NCBI GenBank assembly: GCA_009663005.1
Contig: VIGQ01001237.1
Location: 32,501-53,534, forward strand
Direction: 5' to 3'
DNA: 21,034 nt
Source: Actinidia chinensis
Taxonomy: Eukaryota > Streptophyta > Magnoliopsida > Ericales > Actinidiaceae
Positions 1 through 9,880 of this stretch are shown here, one piece after another. Below the pieces are notes generated by a model, which saw nothing but the letters and a program-made list of their open reading frames with translations, had not been told where the DNA came from and did not search any database. The position numbers and the translations under genes were made by a program. Each line of letters opens with the position of its first letter. Position 1 is the first letter of the stretch.

Positions 1-130
1 AATGGGGAGAAGAGAAAAAATAAATATTTTATTGGTATAGAGAAATCATAGAAAGGATTGTTGGAGAGAGTAAGAGCTTGTTTGGCTGGATTATATGGTA
101 GGGGATAAATTTTCTCTCTTCTTTCTCCTC
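1..130. other. AT-rich flank with one TIR-like motif
   Basis: There is no coding signal. At about 76-89 it holds the motif cttgtttggctgga, closely related to the end of the inverted-repeat element that starts at 131, followed by a short 'ggtaggggataa' stretch like the interior of that element. This suggests the remnant of a related copy into or beside which the next element inserted. Confidence 0.4.
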
Positions 131-559
131 CTACGGCTCGTTTGGTTGGAGGACTAGGAGTGGGAAAGTTTTAGAAAGGGATAACTTTTGAGGTGATAAC
201 TTTTACACTCTTTGTTTGGATACTGTTTTAGAATGGGTGATAAGGGTGGAGGATAATGAAGAAAATATATAAGCGAACAAACTATTAAAATATTTAGGTC
301 ATTAAAGTATAATATTTTTATTTTTCTCTCTCTATATAAAAAATTATACAGGTTATTTCTCTTTTATTTTTTTTTTCTTATCCCCCACGCCCTTATTCTC
401 CCGGATAACTTTTTAATTAGGTCGATCCACCCAAAAATTATCCGCCTTTATCCACCTCCGGGGGCATAAATTATCCGTTGCCAACGCCGGGAGGAAAACT
501 TAATCCGGGAGAAGTTATCCCCCCTCCTTAACCATCCGGCTAGCCAACGCCCCCCGTAG
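131..559. mobile_element. MITE-like inverted-repeat element
   Basis: The left end reads ctacggctcgtttggttgg, and the right end, read on the other strand, starts ctacggggggcgttggct, giving imperfect terminal inverted repeats. A second, subterminal layer is mirrored as well: 'gtttggatact' near 215 on the plus strand and a 'ggcgttggc' copy near 478-490 on the minus strand. The interior is AT-rich and has no ORF. These are properties of non-autonomous DNA transposons; the gtttggttg-type end recalls Tourist/PIF-Harbinger elements, but I cannot assign the family. A TA duplication ('ccTAcgg' and 'cgTAgtg') is possible at the ends but too short to prove anything. Confidence 0.55.
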
Positions 560-784
560 TGTTTGGCTGGAGGGTATGGGAGGTTTATTAGAATGGGTTC
601 CAATGGATAAAAAAGACAAGACAAAGTAATAAAATGGAAGGGAAACTTTTGGGAACTTCGTTATTTTCTTTGTTTGCTTTTTGTTTAGAAGAGAAAAAAA
701 AAAGAAAAATGAGAAGAACAAATATTTCCTTTTGTTGGATTCTAAATAAGGGGGTAAAGAAATAACACACAACATACAATGTTG
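560..784. other. AT-rich stretch with another TIR-like motif
   Basis: It begins with gtgtttggctggaggg and a 'ttattagaatggg' segment that resembles the inside of the preceding element ('ttttagaatgggtg' near 228), in the same orientation as its left end. No matching inverted copy appears to the right, so this looks like a truncated relative. The long minus-strand ORFs here are phenylalanine-rich translations of poly-A/T tracts and are not genes. Confidence 0.35.
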
Positions 785-905
785 ACGTCACGGTTCATAA
801 CGATTGACCCGATGGTTGAAACCGGTGACCCGTTGAACCCCGTGACCTGACCCGTGCCTTTTCCGGTTCAACAACCCGGTTCTCCGGTTGTAAAACTGGG
901 TTGGG
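785..905. repeat. CCGG/GTTGAAC-rich repetitive block
   Basis: Short words such as gttgaac, cgtgacc, gacccg and ccggtt recur in both orientations (for example accggtgacccgttgaac, then ttccggttcaacaacc), so the block is dense in small palindromes and more GC-rich than its surroundings. Blocks of this kind are common subterminal regions of plant DNA transposons, recalled here as hAT- or Mutator-like non-autonomous elements. No clear element ends are visible, so I call only the repeat character. Confidence 0.4.
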
Positions 906-944
906 AGACGGTACGAACAACAAAGAAAGATATTTACCTACTGT

Positions 945-1172
945 CAGTGGCGGACACAGATTTCATTTAGGGGTGACGAATTATACATTTTTTAATGGAT
1001 CTTTGTGGTACACGTTTAGGGGGGGGGGGGCAATTGTGTATATTCAATAGTCAAAATTAGCAAAACTAAACCGAAAATATACAAAAGATTAAAAAAATAA
1101 TTTTTTTTTTTGGATTTTTCAAATGTGTGGGGTGCGGCCGTGGACCCCCCCGGGACCCAGCCAATGCCACTG
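945..1172. mobile_element. Small inverted-repeat element with CAGTGGC ends
   Basis: It starts cagtggcggacacagattt and ends cccagccaatgccactg, so the outer 7 bases are perfect inverted repeats (cagtggc/gccactg) and similarity continues imperfectly inwards. The interior contains 'aggggtgacg' on the left and 'ggggtgcggccgtgg' on the right, a run of 12 G at 1019-1030 and A/T tracts. This agrees with an abundant plant repeat type with 'cagtggcgga(g)ccag' ends. I see no convincing target-site duplication (left flank cctactgt, right flank ttcaaatt). There is no coding capacity; the ORFs that cross it are chance. Confidence 0.55.
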
Positions 1173-2557
1173 TTCAAATTGACCTCCTTCACCTTCAGAA
1201 CCGTCTCACTCAATTTTCCCACTCCTTTGTATGATTGTTTCATAGCATCACTCAGCACTAGTTATTTTATACCAAGTCAATTTTTATTGGCATACTTTGA
1301 GGAAGACTGCTCAACATTCATGGGTTGTCTGCTTCTGCTTTACTACAGAATACTTTCGCATTTATATTCTTGTGGGGTTTGCCGAATCCGTGTTGTGCAC
1401 TCTTGAAGAGCCAGTGTTGCGGCAGACAGTATTGAAATTGCTCTTTCTATATGCTGTCATTCTGACAGCACGAGTTACTTATCTATAAAAAGCTAGAACA
1501 TTGAGCTATATGTTGGTGAAATTTTCAGAAACTTTTGGATTCCATTGTTTTGGAATGAACTCAGCTGTCATCTCACCACTAGAAAACAGGGGTCAAAACC
1601 AAAATAAAAAACTAATTCTATGATGGGAGTTTGTGCCAATCACAAGTGATTATGGCTACCTGTTTCATGGGCTTATATGTTTTCACATCATCCATGCTAC
1701 TTATGTTTTCACATAATCAAATGCCCTACTTAGGCCCTTTTCTCTGAATTGTGAGACCTATGGGTTTCTGTTTGCAAGTAAATGTTCTTACTTCTCTTTT
1801 ATGGGCTGACATAATCAAGAACCTTGAGATCTATGGCTTTTATTTTCTGCTTTTGATGCGAATCTCCCATCTTTAAATGCTACTTCTTGCACTCCATCGT
1901 AATTAGGTTTGGATTTGGACTTTGTAAGACATGATAGTGGATACATGGATGTTGGTAAGGAATGTAGAGAAAACTTACGGAAGAATATGAAAATGGGGAC
2001 GATCAAGACTTTGAACATTCCTGCCTTTTCTTTAAAAAATTAATTAAAAATATTCCTGACTCTGATTATATGGATTTCTTTTGGAGCTATTCACCTGCAT
2101 TTGAGGGAGCATCAGAGTCTCTCTCATAATTGATCAAATTCAAAAGAAACCTCATGTGAGTTGCCCCGGGAAATTGTGAAACTGGAGGGGAAGGTTTTAA
2201 GGACTCAGTTCAGCTCTAGGCTTTATCTTCTATAATTTTAAGGTCAAATAGGCATGCAATTATTTTACATTTTTGAAATTGAAATGCAATGAAAACTTTC
2301 GCAATCGTTAAGTGCCAGTTCATTCAATCGGTTTCACTAATTTTGTTTGATGCTTTATTTCGAGTTTTTTTTGTTCTTATCTAATGTGATAGGGATACTT
2401 CTATGTCTACCGTGTTTAGCAGAACAGCAGAGAAAAAAACCAGGCTGAAGAATGAACCTATGGGACACAAAAAACGTTTATAGTCCACGCTGCGTCATTG
2501 GACTCAAGGAATCTTGAGTAAGGAATCTTGAAACCAGAGGAATAACAAGAAGAAAAG
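1173..2557. other. Gene-free AT-rich sequence
   Basis: No gene can be supported. On the minus strand, 1258 down to 1172 gives a helix-like peptide (MLSDAMKQSYKGVGKLSE...) that ends where the inverted-repeat element begins, and an AG precedes it in the right place for a splice acceptor; this could be an exon scrap but has no second support. A perfect 8-bp hairpin with a 3-base loop lies at 1452-1470. The phrase tatgttttcacat is repeated at about 1678 and 1702. The rest is AT-rich, intron- or intergenic-like sequence. Confidence 0.4.
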
Positions 2558-5050
2558 ATGCTCATGGAGCGGAAGAACATCCCTTTAGGCTTCTGGCTCG
2601 TCTTGTCCTCGCGAACAAACCACCACCACCTTCCTGCTACTTCCGACTTCAAATCTCCCTTGGTTGCTGCTGTTGGCAAAGCCTCTCTGAAATGGAGGAA
2701 GTCGCAACCTGGGATGAGAACGCCGTTTTCCCCCCTCCACTGAGTCCCTTGTCCTACAAGTCCTGAAAGGAGTTCTCGTGATGTAGCCAAGAGGGGTTTC
2801 TCAGATGTGTTCTCTCAGAAAAATTACAAACACTCAACCAATTCCTACACCCAAATCTTCCGTGCCATAGCCGCCGCTACCACAACCACAACCACCACGA
2901 ATCATTTGATCTGCTGAGCTCCCCCAGAAACGAGAAAGTGTTATCCTCGATGCTGGGACCTTTTAGCTGCTCCTATGACGCGTTTCATTCCCCCGAATGG
3001 ACATTTTGATTCCGCGATGAATCTTGGACCACATGAGGAAGAATTGGGGGAGAACTAATAAAACAGCAGCTTGAATCTGACGTTTATAACTCCGTGCTGG
3101 TTTCGGCTTAGTCCGCCGATACAGGTTGGTCTGGCCTATCCAGCTTCTTCAAGCTCTTAGAAGCCCCCAACGGCAATAATGGCCAAACGACATTGGTAAA
3201 TGGCAATGCAGGTTGCTATAATTCCTGATGCTATTGTTTGTAATGAATTGTTTGGTGCGCTCATGAAGCAGATTGAAAGAGGGACTAATTTAGAAGGGTT
3301 GTCACAAAACGAAAGAGAAGAAGCAGTTTGGGCTGTAACTTCTGGGATACAATATATGCATTTCATGCAGTTGGGTGTTGGGGTGATCTTAGGTATGTCC
3401 CTGAGCTCTTCAGAGAATTAAAGAGAGGAGTCAGGCTCTGATGGTTCATTTGGTCCAGACGTGCACATACAACAGCCTTAGTCACATCCTCTGCTTGACC
3501 GGGAAGGTCCAAGATAGCCCTTGTTTTTTGGCGAGGACCTGAAAGGGGTCTGGTCATAACCCGGGCCTTCACATATCGCATCCAATTTTACAGGGTTGTT
3601 GTAAATCCTATTGGATAAGACATGCGACAAAAATGATCAGCGAGATGCAGTACAGTGGGTTGTGTCCGGACACTGTTGTTTTCACTCAATTTTCGGATGG
3701 GGTTGCTCAAGGCAAGAAGACTTACAGCATCATGGCCAATTGTTTGAGAATGGTTTGATGATGGGGTAGGGCTTCCTGTTGGACACATATTACTGATTGA
3801 TGGATTGTTCAAAAAGGGTAGGAGCTGGCAGCCGATACACACTGTTTGGCGATTTGAAGAGAAAGGACAGTTTTTTCTGGATGGATGACGTACCATTGTG
3901 CATTTTGTGTCTTTGTAGGGAAGGCCAGCTTAAGAAGCATTGCAGTTAGTGGAATGAGATGGAAGCCAGAGGCTTTGTTGTTGATCTAGTTACCATCACA
4001 TCGTTATTGATTGGGCTTCATAGTACAAGGTCGTGGGATTGTATGGAGAGGCTCATGAATCACCTCAGGGACAGCAATCTCTGGTGCCAACTGGGCTTCA
4101 TGTGGACACCAATTATGGAGGCTTCTATGAAAAGCCGCTCAGAGCAAAAAAAAGGATTTTTCACACCGATGTTCCCATCTAAGGGTGACTGTAGTGAACC
4201 ATCCTGAAGTTGATAGTTTCACATGACCTGGGGATAATACTGGCCCGGTTCAAAGCTAGTGGGAACAAGATGAGGTTTTGCCTTTCCCACAACCTTGATC
4301 AGTGGTTCGTCATCGCCCAATATGGGATGCGATTGTCCATGAAGCAAACGCCAATGACCATTCTTTTCAAACATGCTCACGTCTAGGGAAGACGAGTTCA
4401 GGTACTCAGTTGTATACTCTTTTGACATTGATTATGGTCAATACATACTTTTCGATATTTTTTGGCCAAGGGAAAGCTGAGTCCTAGCTTGCAAGTTGTT
4501 TGACGATTTTCATCTGACCATGGGTGTCCCACCTTCCTTGAGTTACACTTACAATTCCAGATAGTTTCATTTGTTAAGAAGGTCTATTTTCGATGAGCTT
4601 GGGGGGGAGTGTTTCTTCATGAATGAGTGGATAATGTATGCCCACAGACATAAAGACGTCATCCAATATGATGACCAAGGCCTGGGGAAGATGGGAAAGG
4701 CAATCTAGCCAGTGCTGTTCTGGTAATCTAATGGGGCAGGGGCTTTTATCGTTGATCAGTGATGTATATACCCTGATTAAGGCAGTGGGAACAAGGCTGT
4801 CCCGGGTGACGAAGCTAGCAAGTTTTTTGAGCAGAAATAGGACTAGTGGATAAATCCTGATGTAGCACTTATATACACGTATTGAAAGTTCATAGTAGGC
4901 AGGTCGGTTAAGGTATGCTTACAATTTTCTTAAAGAGGGATGTTGGATGCTTGCTGTCCTCCCAAACCATTCCACCACCGACATTCATCGAGAACTTTCT
5001 GGAGAAGAAGTTGAGCAAACAAAGATACCAAAGGCATCAATAGGGGACTG
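2558..5050 (+). pseudogene. Pentatricopeptide-repeat (PPR) protein pseudogene
   Basis: PPR proteins are organelle-targeted RNA-binding proteins built from tandem ~35-residue helical pairs that act in organellar RNA editing, splicing or stability. By hopping frames I can follow a collinear protein: NYKHSTNSYTQIFRAI at 2822, SFFKLLEAPNGNNG at 3142, IPDAIVCNEL near 3221, CWGDL at 3376, LIDGLFKKGRS at 3793, an open stretch 3959-4207 (GFVVDLVTITSLLIGLH, later TPMFPSKGD), FLAKGKL near 4460, SFVKKVYF at 4567, PTDI near 4641 and a SGINPDV-like segment near 4845. The order and spacing match, from memory, the Arabidopsis At4g01570-type PPR protein, and the ~2.5-kb span fits its ~800 residues. Many frameshifts and stops break it, including a stop in most repeats. 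The start at 2558 is a guess; the C-terminal similarity fades near 5045. There are no introns and no poly-A tail, so retroposition cannot be judged. Uncorrected sequencing indels are the alternative to true decay. Confidence 0.82.
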
Positions 5051-6194
5051 ATAAGGGTGATTTGTTCTTGATAAAGAACTCTTTGCGAAGGTTCATCATT
5101 TATCAAAACCATCTTTCAGGTTTTTGGACATTAATTCCTAAAATTTGAGATATTCATTTGGAAACTGGAACACCTCGAATACTATTGAACAGCATCTTTT
5201 TTGATTTAAATGCGATTACATGTGTTTTCCCAGCGGGCGAGGGTGCTTTGATTTTGTTTCTGGCTGGAACCTGCACTTAGAGGGGAGAACTATGAGTTGA
5301 ATGTAGTTGTATCTACAGTAGTCCATATGCCAATTCTTTGGAAGCTTTTGTAATGCTGCATAGCAAGTTCAAGCATTTATTTGATTGCCATTGGCTTTCA
5401 ATATTCTGAATATACCATCTTCAACCATCCAGATATTCCTTTATGCTTACTAAAAGTCTTTTGGGCATACCTTGTATTTTGAACCTAGCAGCCGATACTT
5501 TTGTCTTCTTTACCTCTTGCTCCTTGTTGCAATTCCCCGTTACATTTGCTTTTCATTCAGTTGCAAGGAAAGAGAAGAAAGTCTACAACAACCCCTAAAA
5601 AAAACCCAAGATTTTATGGGAACTTTTTTCTCAACTAGTTCCCTTTCAATTGGACAAAACATGTTTTAGTTTTCTTACAAAAGATTACTGTGCAAATGAA
5701 CACATAAAATAAAATAGGTTTCCTTTTCTCTTTTTACTTTAGACAACTGAATGGAGCCTCGGGTTTGAAAACTTTTTACCTAGAACAGTTTTAAGTATGT
5801 ATTTAGGGCATCATCCAGATCCATTCCATTGAGTATAATTGGGGGTGACTTAGGCCCAGAAATATTTCACTGTCAAACAAATGACTAAATTGAACTCATG
5901 CTGATATCAACTCCTCCTTTCGGAATGGCAACGCGGGGATCTCAGGTCTGACTTTCCATAACATCTTCGCGCTATACACGTTGCCTGCCTCATGCCAAAC
6001 ACTACTCCGCAAAGGGATGTCCTTACTGATGGATTGCTTGACAACTGGATATTGGGAGGTAAGTCTTTCACTACTCATATATTTGTGTGTGTGCGCATGC
6101 CTAATCCATTATAGCAGTTTTCATCCACCTTATACCTCATCGATTGTTTGAACTAATATACCAACTTGTCCCCTCAAACTGATCTTTTTTGGTT
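5051..6194. other. Flank between PPR pseudogene and copia B
   Basis: Mostly AT-rich without a supportable gene. The exception is about 5925-6062 on the plus strand, which is more GC-balanced, open in one frame (ISGLTFHNIFALYTLP...) and followed by ggaggtaagt, a good plant 5' splice-site sequence at about 6055-6064. I do not recognise the peptide in any frame. It could be a relic exon or an untranslated exon; no partner exon is visible before the LTR at 6195. Confidence 0.4.
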
Positions 6195-6407
6195 TGGACA
6201 ACAATAAAGAAATCTCTTGTTATTTCACTCCAAAGATTTACATAAATATATAGGGAAAAAACTAGGTTATAAAGGGAAACTCTCCTAAGACCTAATCCCC
6301 ATAAATCAGGATATTCACTACTATAACTACTAGCATATCATTCTAATTACGAAAATAAACAAACTGTATACAGCCTCTTCCGACCATAATTACTTATTCT
6401 ACCTAAA
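6195..6407 (-). repeat. 3' LTR of copia element B
   Basis: It aligns end to end with 11251-11456: shared blocks include aaatatataggga, ggaaactctccta, ccccataaat, ctgtatacagcct and tacttattct. Its outer minus-strand start, expected to be tgttag as in the partner LTR, reads tttagg here, and the inner 'tgcaaaaataag' end has become 'tggacaacaataaag', so both ends are eroded. The many substitutions and small indels relative to the partner point to an old insertion. Confidence 0.85.
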
Positions 6408-6420
6408 CCCGCCCCTCAAC
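6408..6420 (-). other. Polypurine tract of element B
   Basis: Read on the minus strand it is gttgaggggcggg, directly before the 3' LTR. It is purine-rich with single pyrimidine interruptions, as expected for a slightly mutated plus-strand primer of a copia element. Confidence 0.65.
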
Positions 6421-6429
6421 TAGTGGGGA

Positions 6430-7995
6430 TTTTTCCATTCCTAGCTTGCTAACCTAGATTGAAATGCAGACCACTCATCCCTTAATTAACACATCTGGCA
6501 AGTTGAACCCTCGGTTTGACACAAATGGATAAAAATCATCCCTATCCAACTTCTCCTTTTATAAAATGTCTGTCTACTTCCCCATGCTTGGTGGGTCCGG
6601 TCATGTTGCAGAGGTTATGTGCAATTAATTGCTGCCCTTGTTACACAATAAGCGTCATATGTCCTTTCCAAAGCAATCTATCTTCAAATCTTCAAAATTA
6701 GTTTCAGACCATAGTAGTTTCACAAACTCCCAATGCCATGGATCTCAACTTCTGTACTTTACCTTGCAACACATTCTGGCTTCTTGCTTCATCCAGTTAC
6801 AAGGTTGCGGTCCGAGGAATGTCCGGATAGAGCCTGAAGTCAATCTTCTGTCATCAACTGATCTGACATAATCTGCCGCCCATGTATGCTTCATGTCAAT
6901 TCCTTCACTGCCTCTTCTAACCACATACCCTCCCTTCTTGGTGGAACTTTACGTACTGTAGAATCGATGTTTTGTCGAAGATGTACTTCTTTTGGGTTTG
7001 CATAAATTTTAAGTACTTCTTTTTGGGTTGTTGCTAATTTACTCACCCGACTCCTACAGCATAGGTATGGTCTGTTCTGGTATAAGAAGAAATAAATTAG
7101 GTTGCCAACTAATTTTTGATAGGATCTCTCTATCACCATCCGCATCATCTGGGGCTTTCAAAAACTTTTGCTTTTTGTTCAATGGGTTGTCTCCATTGGT
7201 TACACCCTAGTTTTTCCTATCTCGGTAATAGATCCAACACATACGTTTGTTGGATATAAGATCCCCTGCTATAGTAGCCCCTTCAATGCCGAGGAATATT
7301 TTAACTTACCCGCGTTCCTTAATCTCAAACTCTTGCAATAAACACCTTTTTCAATGCTCCATTCCTGCAAGTCGTCTCCGGTTACTACTATATCTCCACC
7401 TCTACTCATAGAGTGCTGTAACTCCTGAAGCAGAATGGTTTGACAAACATGTGTATCAAACGACGTTGTTTTTAACCCCCAAAACTTGCATTACTTTAGG
7501 TCAAACCTGTCAAACCAAGCCCTGGGCGCGGCTTTATAACCCATAAAGGGCTTTTTTTTCAACTTACAACAACCATTATCTTTCTCTGAATCAAATCCTG
7601 GCGGAACCCCAATAACATTTCCTCCTCAAGATCACATGTAAAAAGCATTTTTTACGTCAATTGCTACAAGTTCCAAGCCACGATTAGCTGCTAAAGACAA
7701 TAGATTTCTTACCGTATCATGTTTGCAACAGGATAAAATGTTTCGAGTAACTATCCCATAACGTTTTTTGAGCTAGACCCTTTAGCTACTAACCTTGCCT
7801 TATGATCGTTCATTCCAAGTTACCCGTCTGCCTTGTATTTACAGTGAAGAGCATTTTACATCCCTAAGCTTCTTTTTCCTGAGGCATTTCAACCAAGTCC
7901 CCATGTTTTGTCTTCTCCTTCTCAAGCGCAATCCATTTCAAACCTCATAGCTTCTCTTTCCACTCTTTACTTTCCTACTTATCCGCAATGCTTCA
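6430..7995 (-). pseudogene. Element B reverse transcriptase and RNase H
   Basis: Minus-strand translation in broken frames gives the copia RT start (KEWKEAMRFEMD, then KYKADG and KARLVAKG between about 7975 and 7780), a DVKNAF-like segment near 7640, then R-G-G-D-I-V-V-T-G-D-D-L at about 7370-7403. The catalytic YVDD is replaced by RGGD, so the first of the two active-site Asp is lost. Next come FEIKERG and FLGIEG (near 7265-7320), YQKLVGNLIYF with SRVSKL (about 7110 down to 7030) and a degenerate RNase H tail ending in a DVL.KG-like motif near 6490. Frameshifts and stops occur every few dozen codons. The product would copy element RNA into DNA; it cannot do so as it stands. Confidence 0.8.
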
Positions 7996-8558
7996 GAATA
8001 TAGTTTTTGGAATAGTAATAGTGGTTGAGGGGATAAGAAACTTTTTATGTCCACTAGACAGCGTTTCATAGACACAAGTGAGACACTGGATAAAATGCTG
8101 CTGAGTAACACTTCCTACACCCTTTCTAGTTGCAATAGAGGAGATCACATCATCAACACACATGCACATTACTTTCATAACTCAGAATTGAAATTAACCT
8201 CAACATTATCACACCAGAGTTTTAGTTCTGAATCAAGAACCTGCATTGGTGAACAATGATTCTTTTCCTTCCCCTTGAATATACTCAATGGGCGAGAAGC
8301 ATCTGATCGTTTATCCTTCTCCAACTGACCCTCATTGGTAAAGGCACTCAACAGATTGAAATGGATTTTTGATTTGTTGGATTATGGTAAGGATGAAAGA
8401 ATCAGAGCAAAGAAGACAAACTCTAGCCTTATCTTCTCATGAATGATCTCTCCCCCCCTGAAGAAAGATTCGGAAAGTAATTCTTAGTTTTCAACATCAT
8501 CACCGAATGTTACATCACAGAGACAAAAGAATTCGTTTTGTTGGGGATCTGATAACAC

Positions 8559-9320
8559 TTATAACCCTTTTTGTGTAGAAAAATATCCAACAAAAACGCA
8601 CTTACGAGCCCTTGAACAAGTTTCCACGGTTATTCGAATGAATATGAACAAAGGACACCACATCCCAAGACTCCTAGGACTCAATGATTGGTTCTTTAAC
8701 CGTCGGGGAACACTTTGAAAATAGTTCCATAGGGCCTCTATAATCAAGAACTCTCGAGTGGGTAATCTATTAATCAGAGGGTGTAGGCGTTTAGATAGCT
8801 TCTCCCCCAATAATTTTTTGAACATTTTTTTGGAAAAGGAAGGCTCTCTTCGGGTACAGCTGAAGATAACCATTTTTTTTCGCTCAGCACTTCCATTTTT
8901 GTGTTGTGGTGTGTTTACACATGAAGACTCGTGAAGTGACTTCCTTTTTTCTTTTTTCTTTTCGAAGAAATGGTGACAACACTTGGATTAAAATAATCCC
9001 TAGCATTATCAGACCAACCTCTTTTATCTCAATAATCCCAAACGGGTTTTTCACCACGTGGAAAGAAATTTTGAAAAGGTGGAACTGACGTTGATTGTTG
9101 TTTTAAAGAGAAAAAACCATGACACTCTAGGACAATCGTCATAAAATGAGACAAACTAGCCGAGCCCTAGAGATTTCTGATTGTAGAAGGTCCCCCAAAC
9201 AATCACTGTTAAATTAAGTAAAAGGTATTGAAACTCTAGTATTACTTGTTGGAAAAAGACCACCTTATGTTTTGCAAGTTCCAAACCTCACAATGCACAA
9301 CACCCAAATAATCCTTTAAA
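8559..9320 (-). pseudogene. Element B integrase
   Basis: Read on the minus strand, CELAKHK-like zinc-binding remnants occur near 9270, then SFYDDCPRVSWFF at about 9110-9150, then WSDNARDYFNP, whose SDN aspartate (codon at 9008-9010) corresponds to the second catalytic residue of the D,D-35-E core. The C-terminal part is open at 8873-8559: LINRLPTR, then YFQSV, then ARKCVFVGY and FSTQKG, the typical end of copia integrase. The region around the expected catalytic Glu is unreadable through frameshifts. The enzyme would insert element cDNA into the host chromosome. Inactive as sequenced. Confidence 0.78.
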
Positions 9321-9880
9321 ATAAATCATAAATATTTTTTACGATATTAAGACGGATGACCAAGACGAAATGATTCACCATATTTTTATTTTTATTGGAA
9401 AGGGAAGACTCAGAAAGCAGGGACAAACGGAATGCGTCCTGAATGCTATTTTGCCCATCAGTTCCTCCAAAAATGTCAGAGCCCATTTCTCTCCGAGCAA
9501 TCCAAATCACCATACCCCGTGCTCGGTCCGGAAATGTTACAAATTGCATTGCCAGAGACACTGTCACCATTAGTTTCAAATCTCCTTTGTAAGCTTGTTG
9601 AATTGAAACTAGATTGGTAGACAATTTCGGCACATGCAGAACATTTTTTAAAACAAAGTTTGATTTAGAAACTACCATCCCCCTACGACCAGCAACTGTA
9701 CAAGTGTTCCATCAGCATTAGCCATTTCCTTATTACTAGGACAAGGGCTGTAAGAAAAAAACCCATGAAAAGATTGGTCATATGATCCTGTAGCCCAGAA
9801 TCCACTACCCAAGTTTCCGTTTGAGATCGACTCATTAAGTGGCATAGTGCTGGGATTACCTGAAAGAGCCAAGGAGCCCA
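9316..9880 (-). pseudogene. Element B protease and pre-integrase segment
   Basis: The aspartic protease active site is visible as WVVDSG (DSG codons 9794-9802, minus strand), followed by DHMTN. The usual Ala after DSG is disturbed: a lost base and a gained base shift 'GA(S/T)' to 'GLQ', and the frame recovers at DHMTN. In another frame YSPCPSNKE.ANADGTLV follows, then LKNVLHVPKLSTNLVSIQ, and a GLARE-like run leading into the gag-pre-integrase region (9316-9678 is open). The protease would cleave the Gag-Pol polyprotein. Confidence 0.82.

Noticed and set aside
515..791. Minus-strand ORFs rich in Phe and Lys
   Set aside because: They translate poly-A/T tracts and pass through repeat sequence; no gene features.
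1110..1488. Two overlapping plus-strand ORFs (98 and 63 codons)
   Set aside because: One starts inside the CAGTGGC element, and both have Phe/Leu/Cys/Tyr-rich composition without a recognisable motif; chance ORFs in AT-rich DNA explain them.
2458..2790. 110-codon minus-strand ORF
   Set aside because: It is antisense to the N-terminal part of the PPR relic and has no recognisable content.
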